DNA of 64,000 bases from Mycobacterium sp. 1274761.0 (GTDB lineage Bacteria; Actinomycetota; Actinomycetes; Mycobacteriales; Mycobacteriaceae). The stretch covers positions 1 to 64,000 of the forward strand of contig NZ_LZMC01000084.1 in the NCBI RefSeq assembly GCF_001668615.1. The letters run 5' to 3'. Below, piece by piece: positions 52,558 to 62,168 of this stretch; positions within the stretch are counted from its first letter, which is position 1, and each line of letters begins with the position of its first letter. A model generated the notes under the pieces. It saw only the letters and a list, made by a program, of their open reading frames with translations, ran no database searches and had not been told where the DNA came from. A program made the translations under genes and the position numbers.

Positions 52558-52621
52558 GTCGTTTCCTCGCCCGAGGGCTCGTCAGTCATGTCGTTTCCTC
52601 GCCCGAGGGCTCATCAGTCAT
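52554..52621 (-). repeat. Two-copy 32-bp repeat carrying duplicated mini-ORFs
   Basis: Copies at 52554-52585 and 52586-52617 differ at one base. Each encodes, on the minus strand, the same 11-residue peptide [11 protein letters not shown] (ATG 52621 to stop 52586; ATG 52589 to stop 52554). Every stop overlaps the next start (ATGA), linking uppP to mini-ORF 1, mini-ORF 2 and the phosphatase start at 52557. A GAGGAAA precedes each downstream ATG, a ribosome-binding-like site. Confidence 0.85.
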
Positions 52622-53448
52622 GTTGCCGCCACCGCCCCGGTGCCCAGCAGAATCAGCACGACCGCGCCGAGGACGATGCGGTACCCGACGAACCAGTACA
52701 TGCTGTGGCGGACCAGGAAGCGCAGAAACCACGCCACCGCGGCGAAGCCGACGATGAACGCGATGAGCGTCGCGACAAGCAGCTGCGGACCGGTGGCGCT
52801 CATTCCCTCCCCCACGGGGTGAAACGCGTCGGGCAACGAGAACAGCCCGGAGGCGAACACCGCCGGAATGGCGAGCAGAAAACCGAATCGGGCGGCCAGT
52901 TCGCGGTCCTGGCCGAGGAACAGGCCCGCGCTGATTGTCGCACCGGACCGGGACACCCCAGGCACCAAGGCGAGGCACTGCGCGAGACCGACGATGACGC
53001 TGTCGCGCCACGTGAGTTGGTCGACCTGGCGGGTCTGCCTGCCGACATACTCCGCGGCGGCGATCACCACCGAGAAGACGATCAACGCCGACCCGATCAG
53101 CCACAGATTCCTTGCGCCCGTTCGTATTTCATCTTTTAAAAGCAGGCCGAGCACCCCGATGGGAATGGTGCCGATGATGACATACCAGCCCATGCGGTAG
53201 TCGGCGTCGCGCGCGGTGGCATTGAACAGCCCACTGAACCAGGCCTTGATGATGCGTGCGATGTCGCGCGCGAAATACAGCAACACGGCCAACTCTGTGC
53301 CCAGCTGCGTGACAGCGGTGAACGAGGCGCCGGCGTCGTCGGCGAAGAACAGCCGCGATGCAATGGCCAGATGCCCCGACGACGACACCGGCAGAAACTC
53401 GGTGAGCCCCTGCAGCACCGACAACACCACGACCTGCAGCCACGACAT
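52618..53448 (-). CDS. uppP: Undecaprenyl-diphosphatase UppP
   Basis: 276 aa from ATG 53448 (GTG 53466 is an alternative). [17 protein letters not shown] and [18 protein letters not shown] are the two conserved BacA/UppP motifs; about eight membrane segments. Recycles the undecaprenyl carrier for cell-wall synthesis. The stop overlaps the mini-ORF start. Matches Rv2136c length. Confidence 0.94.
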   Translation of the reverse strand: MSWLQVVVLSVLQGLTEFLPVSSSGHLAIASRLFFADDAGASFTAVTQLGTELAVLLYFARDIARIIKAWFSGLFNATARDADYRMGWYVIIGTIPIGVLGLLLKDEIRTGARNLWLIGSALIVFSVVIAAAEYVGRQTRQVDQLTWRDSVIVGLAQCLALVPGVSRSGATISAGLFLGQDRELAARFGFLLAIPAVFASGLFSLPDAFHPVGEGMSATGPQLLVATLIAFIVGFAAVAWFLRFLVRHSMYWFVGYRIVLGAVVLILLGTGAVAAT

Positions 53449-53492
53449 CGCCGGCACCTCGATCACGACGACGACCGTACCGTGCGGTGTCG

Positions 53493-53804
53493 TCAGTGCG
53501 CCGTGCGCGACACCGGCTCCGCGTTGGCCACAGCGTCGCGGACCGCCGCCACCAGGCTGCGTTCGTCAAACAGATCGATGTCGCCCGCCTTGGCGGTGGC
53601 CATCGCCACCACGTCCTCGGCCTGCGGGACGGGGCCTGCCAGCCGCGGGCGGTAGATCTCGACGATCAGCTGCTGGTGTTCGACATGGAAGGAAAAACTG
53701 CGGCCTTCGCTCAGCTGGCCAAAGCCGCTGGCGTGTAGACCTGTCGAGACGTCCTCGATGGCAAACCCCTTGTCGCCTGAGTCACGGCTCGGCGCAAGGC
53801 TCAT
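53493..53804 (-). CDS. Conserved hypothetical protein (Rv2137c-like)
   Basis: 103 aa from ATG 53804. No signal peptide or membrane segment. [37 protein letters not shown] is its most distinctive part. It lies upstream of uppP, on the same strand with a 44-bp gap. Function unknown. Confidence 0.6.
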   Translation of the reverse strand: MSLAPSRDSGDKGFAIEDVSTGLHASGFGQLSEGRSFSFHVEHQQLIVEIYRPRLAGPVPQAEDVVAMATAKAGDIDLFDERSLVAAVRDAVANAEPVSRTAH

Positions 53805-53885
53805 GACCGCACCATACCGCGTCGGGCAGCCTGCATACACTTGCTGTTCGATTGCCGTCCAATTTGCACGCCGGAAAGCTACCCC

Positions 53886-54917
53886 TTGCTAACACGTGTC
53901 AAACATGCAGGTCAGGTGGCGTGTTGTGGCCTACTCCTACTTGTCGGGTGTGGTGTGACGGCCTGCACATCGGAGCCGGACACGGCGCCGCCCACCATCG
54001 CGCCCGCGGAGCCGGCAGTATCCCCGCCCGTGACCAGGCGGCCCGCTGGTGTCGTACGACCCATGCCCGGCCGTGCGCAATCGGTCGTCTTCGACGCCGC
54101 GACCGCCTCGCTGGCGGCCCTCAGCCCGGACAAGAGCGGACACGCGGTTGTCACCGTGCTGCCCGCCAAGGGTGTGGGCCGGGTCATCCCATTGCCCGCC
54201 GCATCGACGGCCATGACAGGCGACAACAACGGCCACCTGTACGTATCGACCCGGGGCGGGTACTTCGCGGTGGACCTCGGCCAGGACCGGGTCAGCCGGG
54301 TGCCGGTCGACCGGCAGGACGGCACCGACTTCACCGCGATCGCCCGCCGCGCCGACGGAAAGCTGGTCCTGGGCAGCACCGACGGCGCCGTCTACACCTT
54401 GACCTCCGACACCGCCGTCGAAGCAGAGCTGAAGATCTTCGCCCGGGTCGATGCCCTTGTCACGCAAGGCAATACGGCAGTGGTGTTGGACCGCGGGCAG
54501 ACATCGGTGACCACCGTCGACGCCAGCGGCACGAAGGCGGCGCAGTCGCTGCGCGCCGGCGAAGGCGCCACCACTATGGCGACCGACCCGGCAGGACGCG
54601 TGCTCGTCGTGGACACCCGGGGTGACGGGTTACTGGTATTCGGCATCGACCCGCTGATCCTGCGGCAGCGCTATCCGGTCCGCGACGCGCCTTACGGCCT
54701 GACCGGCTCATCGCGGCTGGCCTGGGTGTCACAGACGACCACGAATACCGTTATTGGTTACGATCTGGCAACCGGAATTCCAGTCGAGAAGGTGCGTTAC
54801 CCAACTGTGCAGCAGCCCAACTCCCTGGCCTTCGACGAGGCGTCAGACACCCTGTACGTGGTGTCGGGCGTCGGTGCGGGCGTGCAGGTGATCGCTCATG
54901 CCGGGGGCGGCCGATGA
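53886..54917 (+). CDS. lppL: LppL-like lipoprotein, YncE-type beta propeller
   Basis: 343 aa from TTG 53886, preceded by GGAAAG. Lipobox V-T-A|C at Cys27 after a hydrophobic stretch (GLLLLVGCG). Repeated propeller blades: [75 protein letters not shown]. Like LppL (Rv2138). It overlaps the small DUF5703 gene. The TTG at 53841 would lengthen the signal. Confidence 0.82.
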   Translation: MLTRVKHAGQVACCGLLLLVGCGVTACTSEPDTAPPTIAPAEPAVSPPVTRRPAGVVRPMPGRAQSVVFDAATASLAALSPDKSGHAVVTVLPAKGVGRVIPLPAASTAMTGDNNGHLYVSTRGGYFAVDLGQDRVSRVPVDRQDGTDFTAIARRADGKLVLGSTDGAVYTLTSDTAVEAELKIFARVDALVTQGNTAVVLDRGQTSVTTVDASGTKAAQSLRAGEGATTMATDPAGRVLVVDTRGDGLLVFGIDPLILRQRYPVRDAPYGLTGSSRLAWVSQTTTNTVIGYDLATGIPVEKVRYPTVQQPNSLAFDEASDTLYVVSGVGAGVQVIAHAGGGR

Positions 54918-55171
54918 GCCCGGTGCAGCACGGCGTGCTGCCGCCGGGCTGGGATACCGACCTGTCCGACGACTACGAATGGGTGCCGCTTCGGCTGCCG
55001 CCGGACGTCACCCGTCTGAGCGCGTCCACGCGTCTGTCCATCGAGGCGGAATACCGCGGCTGGGAACTGACCCGTGTCCGGCTCTACAGCGATGGCAGCC
55101 GCCGAGTGCTGCTGCGCCGCAAGAAAACCGCCGTCAACGGCTTGGACGCCGCCGATCCGTCGGCGATGTGA
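54914..55171 (+). CDS. DUF5703-like small protein
   Basis: 85 aa. [50 protein letters not shown] is a compact all-beta type pattern conserved between lppL and pyrD in mycobacteria. ATG overlaps the lppL stop. No membrane segment. Function unknown. Confidence 0.75.
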   Translation: MSPVQHGVLPPGWDTDLSDDYEWVPLRLPPDVTRLSASTRLSIEAEYRGWELTRVRLYSDGSRRVLLRRKKTAVNGLDAADPSAM

Positions 55172-55203
55172 CCGGGATATCTTTGTCCTCCTCACGTCCG
55201 GGT

Positions 55204-56265
55204 GTGTACAACGCCGTGCGGCAGGCGCTCTTCTTGGTGCCGCCGGAGCGCATCCACACCTGGGTTTTCCGGGCACTGCGCACCGGGACCGCCCCACGAG
55301 CGTCCCGCCGGGCCCTCACAAGATGGCTGGCGCCGCGCGATCCCGTCCTGGTGAGCGAGGTGTTCGGGGTACGCTTCCCCGGGCCGATGGGGCTGGCCGC
55401 CGGGTTCGACAAGAACGGCGCCGGGCTGACCACCTGGGGCGCGTTGGGCTTCGGATATGCCGAAGTCGGCACGGTGACCGCCCAGCCCCAACCCGGTAAT
55501 CCGCCGCCGAGGTTGTTTCGGCTGCCGCAGGACCGGGCGCTGCTCAACCGGATGGGGTTCAACAACCACGGAGCCGGCGATCTGGCTCTGCGCCTGGCGC
55601 GGCACATCCCCGATGTGCCGATCGGGGTCAACATCGGCAAGACCAAGAACGTGCCCGCTGAACGCGCCGTCGACGACTACCGCGAAAGCGCGCGGCTGCT
55701 GGGTCGCCTAGCCGCCTACCTCGTGGTCAACGTCAGCTCGCCGAACACGCCCGGCCTGCGCGACCTGCAGGCCGTCGAATCGCTACGACCGATACTGGCC
55801 GCGGTGCGCGAGGAAACGTCCACTCCGGTACTGGTGAAGATCGCACCCGACCTGTCCGACGCCGACATCGACGAAATCGCCGACCTCGCAGTCGAATTGG
55901 GCCTCGCCGGCATCGTGGCAACGAACACGACCGTGTCCCGCGACGGGCTGGTCACCCCTGGCGCGGATGAGCTGGGCCCCGGCGGTATCTCCGGCCCACC
56001 GGTGGCGCGCCGCTCAGCTCAGGTGTTGCGCCGGCTGTACGCGCGGGCGGGCGATCGACTGGTGCTGATCAGCGTCGGCGGCATCGAAACCGCCGACGAC
56101 GCGTGGGAGCGCATCACGTCGGGGGCTTCGCTGCTGCAGGGCTACACCGGCTTCATCTACGGCGGCGGCCTGTGGGCCAAGCACATTCACGACGGCATCG
56201 CCCAGCGACTGCATGAGGGCGGGTTCTCGTCGCTGGCCGACGCCGTCGGCTCCGCCACGCGCTGA
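55204..56265 (+). CDS. pyrD: Quinone-dependent dihydroorotate dehydrogenase PyrD
   Basis: 353 aa from GTG 55204, giving a start [19 protein letters not shown] like other class 2 Pyr[51 protein letters not shown], and [14 protein letters not shown] with the catalytic Ser. It oxidises dihydroorotate to orotate at the membrane in pyrimidine synthesis. GTG 55168 (overlapping the previous stop) would add 12 residues. Confidence 0.95.
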   Translation: MYNAVRQALFLVPPERIHTWVFRALRTGTAPRASRRALTRWLAPRDPVLVSEVFGVRFPGPMGLAAGFDKNGAGLTTWGALGFGYAEVGTVTAQPQPGNPPPRLFRLPQDRALLNRMGFNNHGAGDLALRLARHIPDVPIGVNIGKTKNVPAERAVDDYRESARLLGRLAAYLVVNVSSPNTPGLRDLQAVESLRPILAAVREETSTPVLVKIAPDLSDADIDEIADLAVELGLAGIVATNTTVSRDGLVTPGADELGPGGISGPPVARRSAQVLRRLYARAGDRLVLISVGGIETADDAWERITSGASLLQGYTGFIYGGGLWAKHIHDGIAQRLHEGGFSSLADAVGSATR

Positions 56266-56290
56266 GTGCTCTTACGGGGTCTTACGGGGT

Positions 56291-56821
56291 TTACTTCTGC
56301 TCGTAGGTGCCGTGGATGATCGCGCGCGCGATCGCCTGCTGGAACAGGTTGAAGCCCAGAAACGCCGGGGTGGCGTCGTCGGGCAGATCCAGCTTCTCGG
56401 CGCCGACGGCGTGGACGACGACGAAGTAGCGGTGGGCGCCGTGTCCCGGCGGCGGCGCAGCGCCGATGAACCGCTTCTGGCCGGCGTCGTTGGCCAAAGT
56501 CAAAGCGCCGCCGGGCAATTCGCTGCCGTCGCCGGCCCCTGCGGGCAGCTCGTTGACCGTGGCGGGCAGGTTGGCCACCGCCCAGTGCCAGAAGCCCGAG
56601 GCCGTCGGAGCGTCGGGGTCATAGACGGTGACGGCGAAGCTCTTCGTCTCCTCAGGGAATCCCGACCAGCTCAGCTGCGGGGAGATGTCCTCGCCGCCGG
56701 CCCCCATGATGCCGCTGACCTGGTCGTTCGACCATGCCTCGCCGTCCTTGAACGACTCGGAGGTCAGCGTGAACGTCGGAAGCTTGGGCAGGTGATCGTA
56801 GGGGTTGTACGGAAAAGCCAT
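56291..56821 (-). CDS. PEBP/YbhB-family protein (TB18.6-like)
   Basis: 176 aa, the length of M. tuberculosis TB18.6 (Rv2140c). Conserved [22 protein letters not shown], and [18 protein letters not shown], typical of the phosphatidylethanolamine-binding protein fold with an anion pocket. ATG start. Family members bind phospholipid or small ligands; the role is not settled. Converges on pyrD. Confidence 0.9.
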   Translation of the reverse strand: MAFPYNPYDHLPKLPTFTLTSESFKDGEAWSNDQVSGIMGAGGEDISPQLSWSGFPEETKSFAVTVYDPDAPTASGFWHWAVANLPATVNELPAGAGDGSELPGGALTLANDAGQKRFIGAAPPPGHGAHRYFVVVHAVGAEKLDLPDDATPAFLGFNLFQQAIARAIIHGTYEQK

Positions 56822-56849
56822 GTGATGCCTGTCCTTTCGAATCGTGTGA

Positions 56850-58184
56850 TCAGCAGTGCAGCAGGAAATGCTCGAGAACTTCGGCGCCGAACGTCAACGC
56901 GTCAACGGGTACCCGCTCGTCGACGCCGTGGAACAACGCTGCGAAATCCAGATCCGGCGGCAGCTTCAGCGGCGCGAAGCCGAAACACCGGATTCCCAGC
57001 GTGGCGAAGTGTTTGGCGTCGGTGCCACCCGACAGCATGTAGGGCACGGTGCGGGCGTCAGGGTCGGCAGCCAGGATCGCATTGTTCATCGCCTCGAGCA
57101 GTTCGCCGTCGAAGCTGGTCTCATAGGCAGGCAGGTCGGTGATCCACTCGCGGGCGATGTCGGGGCCGATGATCTCGTCGACTTCGCGCTCGAAAGCCGC
57201 GATCCTGCCCGGTAATACGCGGCAGTCGACGACGGCCTCCGCGGTCGCGGGAATGACGTTGGCCTTGTAACCGGCCTTGAGCATCGTCGGGTTGGCGGTG
57301 TCACGCAGCGTCGCGCCGACGATCTTGGCGATCGGACCGAGCTTGGCGATGGCACCCTCGAGATCCGGCGAGTTCACGTCGAACGTGTAGCCGGTCTCCT
57401 CCGCGACGGCCTCGAGGAACTGCTGCACCGAATCGGTTAGCACCACTGGGAAGCGGTGGCGGCCCAGCTTCGCCGTCGCCTCGGCCACCGCCGTCACCGC
57501 GTTGTGGTCGTGCACCATCGAGCCGTGGCCGGCGCGGCCGCGGGCGGTCAGCCGCATCCACTTCATGGCCTTCTCGGCCGTTTCGATCAGGTAGAGCGTG
57601 CGCTCGCCGCCGTCGCGGCGCGGGATCGTCAGCGAGAAGCCGCCTACCTCGCCGACGGCCTCGGTGACGCCCTCGAAGAGGTCGGGCCGATTGTCAACCA
57701 GCCATTTGCAGCCATACTTACCGCCGGCCTCCTCGTCGGAAACGAAGGCGAACACCAGATCGCGCGGCGGCACGACGCCGGATCGCTTGAAGCTGCGCGC
57801 GACCGCGATGATCATGCCGACCATGTCCTTCATGTCGACCGCTCCGCGGCCCCACACGTAACCGTCCTCGAGGGCGCCCGAGAACGGGTGCACGCTCCAG
57901 TCCGAGGCTTCGGCGGGCACGACGTCGAGGTGGCCGTGCAACATGAGGGCGCCTCGCGAGGAATCTGCGCCCTTGAGCCGCGCGAAGACGTTGGCCCGGC
58001 CGGGCGCACCGGCCTCGATGTATTCGGTCTCGTAGCCGACCTCTTCGAGCTGTTCGACCACCCAGCGGGCGCATTCCGCCTCGCCTTTTGTGGTGGCGAG
58101 ATCGCCGGTGTTGGACGTGTCGAACCGGATCAGCGCACGGACCAGGTCGACGACCTCGTCGACGGCGTTGGGGGGTTGGCTCAC
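56850..58184 (-). CDS. M20-family dipeptidase/deacylase (Rv2141c-like)
   Basis: 444 aa from GTG 58184, with AGGAAAGG a few bases upstream (58202 and 58190 GTG are alternatives). Zinc site: [38 protein letters not shown], then the dimerisation lid, and GGTDAKHF at the end. M20 peptidase fold. Specific substrate unknown. Convergent neighbour of tRNA-Leu at 58281. Confidence 0.9.
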   Translation of the reverse strand: MSQPPNAVDEVVDLVRALIRFDTSNTGDLATTKGEAECARWVVEQLEEVGYETEYIEAGAPGRANVFARLKGADSSRGALMLHGHLDVVPAEASDWSVHPFSGALEDGYVWGRGAVDMKDMVGMIIAVARSFKRSGVVPPRDLVFAFVSDEEAGGKYGCKWLVDNRPDLFEGVTEAVGEVGGFSLTIPRRDGGERTLYLIETAEKAMKWMRLTARGRAGHGSMVHDHNAVTAVAEATAKLGRHRFPVVLTDSVQQFLEAVAEETGYTFDVNSPDLEGAIAKLGPIAKIVGATLRDTANPTMLKAGYKANVIPATAEAVVDCRVLPGRIAAFEREVDEIIGPDIAREWITDLPAYETSFDGELLEAMNNAILAADPDARTVPYMLSGGTDAKHFATLGIRCFGFAPLKLPPDLDFAALFHGVDERVPVDALTFGAEVLEHFLLHC

Positions 58185-58280
58185 AGTCACCTTTCCTACC
58201 ACTCGCAGCGGCGTCGGGTTTGGGCCTGGGCTGGCCCATCCGATAGCCTTAGCTGCTCCCAGCAGTTGTTCGGGGGCCGA

Positions 58281-58366
58281 GTCCGAGTGGCGGAATGGCA
58301 GACGCGCTAGCTTGAGGTGCTAGTGCCCTATTAACGGGCGTGGGGGTTCAAGTCCCCCCTCGGACA
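58281..58366 (+). tRNA. tRNA-Leu (anticodon GAG)
   Basis: GTCCGAG (58281-58287) pairs with CTCGGAC (58359-58365); discriminator A at 58366 and no encoded CCA. Anticodon stem CTAGC/GCTAG encloses TTGAGGT, giving GAG at 58314-58316 (reads CUC and CUU). The long variable arm with CCC/GGG and the GGTTCAAGTCC T-arm are typical of tRNA-Leu. Confidence 0.95.
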
Positions 58367-58370
58367 CAGC

Positions 58371-58424
58371 TGTGATGAGTCAGGTCATGAGTTACACCTG
58401 AGTCGCGTCATCGGTTACACCTCG
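58371..58424. mobile_element. IS481-family left-end remnant
   Basis: Starting a few bases after the tRNA, two direct copies of GTCATnngGTTACACCT occur (58384-58398 and 58407-58422) next to TGATGAGTCAGG. This is the kind of terminal sequence seen next to IS481-family transposase genes. The opposite end was not found, so the element looks truncated. Confidence 0.55.
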
Positions 58425-59190
58425 CCCCGGCCATCGGCCGGGGTTTTCTGTTGGTTGCGCCAGTAGTTGCGGTCGGGATCGATGGTGTGGCTGGCGATGA
58501 GTTGGTGGCCGGTTTTGCTGATGACAGTGACGGTGTGGGTGGTTACCAGGATCAGGACTGGGGTACCGGCGTGGTTTCGGCCGATGCCGAGGTGTGTAGT
58601 CGGCTGCCGTGGCGCAAGGTGAGCTTGCCGAATTGGTCGACGGTGTCGTGGCGGATGCGGAAGTGTCTCGGTAGCCCCGGCGGGGTGGGCTTTGGGCCGG
58701 GCCAGGTAGGCGGTTTGTGGTGTGACCCGCGGGCTTGGGCGATCGTCGAGGGATGGGGGCGCCCCGTGAGCCAGAGTTTGAGGGTTCGGTGGAAACGTTC
58801 GATCTTGCCTTGGTTTTGTGGGTGACCGGGCCTACCGTTTTTTTGGATATTTCCTAGGCTGGCCAGCAGTCGTTCGAAGTCGTTGTGGCCGTGGGTGAAT
58901 CGCGAGGTGTAGACCGACCGGTTGTCGGTCAATGTCGAGGCAGGCAGCCCATAGGTGGTGACTGTCCTGGTGAAGCTGGCCACCACGTCGCCGCCACCGA
59001 CACGCCGGTAGGCGGTGCAGGCCAGCAGGTAGCGGGAGTGGTCGTCGAGCCAGGACAGGGTCTCGACGTCGGTGCCGTCCGCCAGTGCCCAGTGGGTGAA
59101 GTCCGATTGCCAGCACTCGTTGGGCTGGAGGACGGGGCGAGACTGCTCCTGCCTGCCAACCCATGCACCCCGGAGATGGACCGATCCTAA
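58415..59190 (-). pseudogene. IS481-family transposase, decayed
   Basis: The main frame (about 59190 to 58552) has QPNECWQSDFTHW, DVETLSWLDDHSRYLLACTAYRR and GKIERFHRTLKLWL, with the DDE residues still in place. The N-terminal helix-turn-helix is missing, the C-terminal part is deleted internally (after TGRPHPSTI), and the final part continues in another frame (VLILVTTHTVTVISKTGHQL... to a stop at 58415). Hence it is a frameshifted, truncated copy. It lies directly after tRNA-Leu. Confidence 0.85.
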
Positions 59191-59333
59191 AGCCACAACC
59201 GGCGAATCCCTTCATCCTGAAAGCCAACCGCCCAGCGCACTGCGGCGCCAACACACTGCAGTAGTAACTAGGATGGGACAAGGAACTTTGCGGGATTCCC
59301 AACTCAGTTCAACGTTCGACCCAGGAGATTGCG

Positions 59334-59882
59334 ATGAAGACGAAGAAACTCATCGCCAAAACGATGGTTGTCGCCGGCCTTATCTTGCCTGCCATCGGGC
59401 TAGAAATGCCCGTAGCAAGTGCAAGTCCGCCCGTGCCATGGGTCCCCGGATGTCAGGCACTTACACGCCCGGGAGGATGTAAGGCGTCCGGCACTACCGC
59501 TCCGACAGCGCCGGCGACAATCGGCGCCCCTGCACCGACGGCGTCGGCGTCAACGGTGGTGAACGGCAACATTGTGGCGCCGACCACCAAAGCCAGGCCC
59601 CTCGGATCTCGTACTGCCGCCACCGTACAAACGGTGCCGGAGACAACGATGACGAACGGCAATACTGTGGCGCCGACCACCACGGCTAGGCCCTTCGGAT
59701 CTCGTACTGCCGCCACCGCACAAACGGTGCCGGAGACAACGATGACGAACGGCCACAATGTGGCGGCGACCACCACGGCTACAGCCAGCGCTGGAGTCGC
59801 CCCTGGTCGCCACAACCCAAGCTCCGGAGGGCCGCCAGCGAGGTTGTTCGGAGCGCTATCCGGATTGCTAGGCATCCGCTGA
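59334..59882 (+). CDS. Secreted Thr/Ala-rich protein with 31-residue repeats
   Basis: 182 aa. MKTKKLIAKTMVVAGLILPAIGLEMPVASA is a signal peptide with CAGGAGATT ahead of the ATG. Mature N-terminus PPVPWVPGCQALTRPGGC has two Cys. It is followed by 2.3 copies of a 31-residue repeat (NGNTVAPTTTARPFGSRTAATAQTVPETTMT) with high Thr/Ala, plausible for O-mannosylation. The antisense strand is also open but has no start signals. No homologue recognised. Confidence 0.7.
   Translation: MKTKKLIAKTMVVAGLILPAIGLEMPVASASPPVPWVPGCQALTRPGGCKASGTTAPTAPATIGAPAPTASASTVVNGNIVAPTTKARPLGSRTAATVQTVPETTMTNGNTVAPTTTARPFGSRTAATAQTVPETTMTNGHNVAATTTATASAGVAPGRHNPSSGGPPARLFGALSGLLGIR
59561..59779. repeat. 93-bp tandem repeat in the secreted protein gene
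   Basis: Copies at 59561-59653 and 59654-59746, with a third partial copy up to about 59779. The period is exactly 93 bp (31 codons), so the frame is preserved. The partial copy differs more (GGCCACAATGTGGCGGCG). Confidence 0.9.
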
Positions 59883-60360
59883 AACACGCTCCTAGCGATA
59901 GTCCACCAAGCTGTCGCGGATGAGGGGGCCATCGGTGGTTGTCCGCGTTTAGGGACTTGGTGCGGTCGTGGGCGGTGCGATTTCCGAAGAACACTGCCAT
60001 TGCGTGGGCTGTCGGCGTCTTGGTCGCCTCGGGCGCCCCGCCCCGCCGGTTCGTGCGCCAAGGAAGTTAAGGGTGTAAAAGCTGGGAACGCTTTAGGTAA
60101 CCCTCGCCAGGCGCGGGGAACGCGATCGCGTCGTCGAGGATGCCCGCCAATACACCGCCCGCGCGGTTGACCACTGTGGCACTCGTCCCATTGCGGGAGA
60201 TCCGCTGCGGCCGAAATGGCCATCATCAGTCTCGACCCCGGCGACAGAATGCTCCGGAACTTTGAATAGTCCGAGACACAACTTCTTGAGGCGGACGGAT
60301 GTTTAGACTCTCGAACCCCTGGGCTACTTCCGGGACCTACAGAACGAAAAGGGGCCCATT
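59883..60360. other. Gene-poor stretch in the accessory island
   Basis: 478 bp with no convincing gene. On the minus strand, a short frame of about 48 codons (60068-60213) reads VVNRAGGVLAGILDDAIAFPAP with good codon bias but lacks a start, and is preceded by two stops; it may be the tail of a deleted gene. The 60361 gene's ribosome site (GAAAAGGGG) is at its right end. Confidence 0.5.
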
Positions 60361-60549
60361 ATGAGTGAAACCAACGTGGACGTGACGCGAGACGAAGAGG
60401 GGAACGTGCACGCTCATTGGGTCGGCTCGATGACCTTCCACCCGAGTGTTTACGGCGACCCCGAATCATTTCATTCGCTGATGGAGGACTGCGTAGAGGA
60501 ATTTACGAGGGTCTTGCGGGCCAAAATTGACCTCAACTTCAAAACTTAG
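60361..60549 (+). CDS. Small acidic protein, unknown
   Basis: 62 aa. MSETNVDVTRDEEGNVHAHWVGSMTF, then a helix SFHSLMEDCVEEFTRVLRAKIDL. AAAAGGGG precedes the ATG. No membrane or export signal. It is short and lies among mobile-element debris, but the reading frame and ribosome site look real. Unknown function. Confidence 0.5.
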   Translation: MSETNVDVTRDEEGNVHAHWVGSMTFHPSVYGDPESFHSLMEDCVEEFTRVLRAKIDLNFKT

Positions 60550-60633
60550 GGTGGTTGGCTTTATCGAAGTACCTGGACGCCTGTACCTGTGAGAACTGCG
60601 GCTATGCGCGAATAACTAATCGCAACTGACAAA

Positions 60634-61080
60634 TCAGGCGGTAATGCTTCGCACCAACCGTAGACCCCACGCCGCCGCAGATCCGCGGCGGATGCCCGCA
60701 AACCGGCGTGACATGCGATGTGAAAACTCTCTTTGCTGGTATGGCGCGGTTTCTTGTTGATCTACCCCCTGCACCGCGACCATGCGGAGAGTCGCGGCAC
60801 CGTCGCGCAACCGCGATGCCGCCTGGTACTGCGGCGAGGCGTACCAGCGCTTTGCCATCTCGAGATCGGGGAATTCGAGGACTACCAGCCGCGCAGGAGT
60901 CCAGTCGCCCTCGAGAACGGCGAATTCGCCTCCGCGGACGACGAATCGGCCCCCGCAGGCGACAATCGCGGCCGCCGCCGCCGCCTTATAATGCTTGTAC
61001 TGCTCTGGGTCGTGGATGTCCGTCTCGACGATCACGTAGGCGGCTGCGGGTGCGTGATTCGCTGTGTTGCTGGCTTGCAC
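60634..61080 (-). CDS. DUF1330-like protein with extended C-terminus
   Basis: 148 aa from GTG 61080 (AAGGAG upstream). The first 100 residues match DUF1330: AYVIVETDIHDPEQYKHYKAAAAAAI, GGRFVVRGG, VVLEFPDLEMAKRWYASPQYQAASRLRDGAA. The remaining 45 residues (QQETAPYQQREFSHRMSRRF...) are not family-like and may come from a frameshift or readthrough into neighbouring sequence. Function of DUF1330 proteins is not established. Confidence 0.6.
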   Translation of the reverse strand: MQASNTANHAPAAAYVIVETDIHDPEQYKHYKAAAAAAIVACGGRFVVRGGEFAVLEGDWTPARLVVLEFPDLEMAKRWYASPQYQAASRLRDGAATLRMVAVQGVDQQETAPYQQREFSHRMSRRFAGIRRGSAAAWGLRLVRSITA

Positions 61081-61584
61081 CTCTAAGGCTCCTTTTCCGT
61101 CCCCCCGGACCTCGACGCGCTTTTGACAAACCTAGAACACATTTTGCTCATCCATCGGCTTTTTTCGTCATGTGTTAGCCAGATTGTCCGCTGCAGGGTC
61201 CGCCACAGCTCGTCGACGGCGGCTCGGTCCAACTTTTCAGCGCTGTGCGTGGTAGCGGATTGGGACTCGCATCACGCAATGAAGTGCGCGTATCGTCCCA
61301 TCGACGTGGTGATCGCCAGCTCGATCACGCCGAGGATTGTTGCCTGTTCGCAGCCATCGATCCGTTGGCGATCGTCTTGGCGGTGCGCTTTGCACGCGGG
61401 CACGGTCCGCGTGCGGTTGGTGCCCACCGCGCCACGACCGAAAAAGCGTCGTCGATGCAGGCGAACTCGGCCGCTCCCCTTCAGCGCCTTAGTTGCAAGA
61501 TCACAACCAGAGTCGTAGGCGGGCAAGTTCCCGCTCGGACAGTCAACAGACACCTACGTCCACACAGGCCTTGCGCCTCGGCGC
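61081..61584. other. Stretch without a confident gene
   Basis: 504 bp between the DUF1330-like and cupredoxin genes. Several open frames exist on both strands (for example 61123-61518 plus, 61272-61553 minus), but none has a signature or a good ribosome site. One minus frame encodes KLDRAAVDELWRTLQRTIWLTHDEKSRW, which looks protein-like but lacks a start. GC is lower than in the flanks. Confidence 0.4.
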
Positions 61585-62019
61585 TCATTGGACACTCAGC
61601 AATCCGTGCATGTCGGCGTGGTACTTGCAGTGAAACGGGTAGGTTCCAGGCGTCGGCGGAGCGGTGAAAGTCTGAGTGCCGCCGCCCCCGGATACCCGGA
61701 TGTCGAACAGGTTGTCCTCGTCGGCAGTGACGGTGTGGTTCGGGTCGTCTTTATTGACGATGGTCAGCTGCTGGCCCGGTTTGACAGACGAGGGCACGGC
61801 GAACGCCATGTTAGAAATGACGATCTGACTGGCTGCGTCTTGAGCCGCGGGGGGATTTGGCACCGACGGGGACGGCGCTTGTGAGATCGAGTACTCGCTG
61901 GTGGGGCTTGCGGGACTGGGAGAGGGGGCTGACTCTTTAGTTCCGTTAGTTCCGCCGCAGGCCGTCAACGTGGCAGCGGAGAGCAGAAACGACCCGATCA
62001 GGGCCCCGATGCGTTTCAT
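61585..62019 (-). CDS. Cupredoxin lipoprotein (plastocyanin-like)
   Basis: 144 aa. Signal peptide MKRIGALIGSFLLSAATLTAC with lipobox L-T-A|C at Cys21, then a Pro/Ser linker and a cupredoxin domain. Copper ligands are visible: the His of PNHTV, and Cys, His and Met of FHCKYHADMHG (type 1 copper set). GAGGAA lies before the ATG. Probably an extracellular electron carrier or copper-handling protein. It lies downstream of the nitrate reductase fusion on the same strand. Confidence 0.85.
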   Translation of the reverse strand: MKRIGALIGSFLLSAATLTACGGTNGTKESAPSPSPASPTSEYSISQAPSPSVPNPPAAQDAASQIVISNMAFAVPSSVKPGQQLTIVNKDDPNHTVTADEDNLFDIRVSGGGGTQTFTAPPTPGTYPFHCKYHADMHGLLSVQ

Positions 62020-62109
62020 ATTGTTCCTCGCCTTTTCGGTGAGCCAGCGGTGCCAAATACGTTAACCTCGTCGCCCCGGGAACCCAACTGCAATGGTCGA
62101 GATTTGCGC

Positions 62110-62132
62110 CAGGGTCGTAAGTCGGCCCTGTG
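62110..62132. promoter_or_regulatory. Inverted repeat in the cupredoxin upstream region
   Basis: CCAGGGTCG and CGGCCCTGT flank a 5-nt TAAGT; the arms agree at most positions. It lies about 90 bp upstream of the cupredoxin ATG and 37 bp downstream of the nitrate reductase stop. The spacing does not fit a DosR box. It might be an operator or a weak terminator. Confidence 0.35.
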
Positions 62133-62168
62133 ACGACCCCCATGCAAATCGCGTCCACCCGGGGCCTG

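Noticed and set aside
56266-56290. Short direct repeat CTTACGGGG between pyrD and the PEBP gene
   Set aside because: Nine bases twice in 20 bp is weak, and no structure or function follows from it.
59453-60226. Minus-strand open frame opposite the repeat-bearing secreted protein
   Set aside because: No start signals or signal peptide; its hydrophobic repeats mirror the 93-bp repeat. The plus strand has a signal sequence and a ribosome site.
62110-62132. DosR box
   Set aside because: GGG and CCC blocks are 14 bp apart instead of 11 and the central bases do not match.
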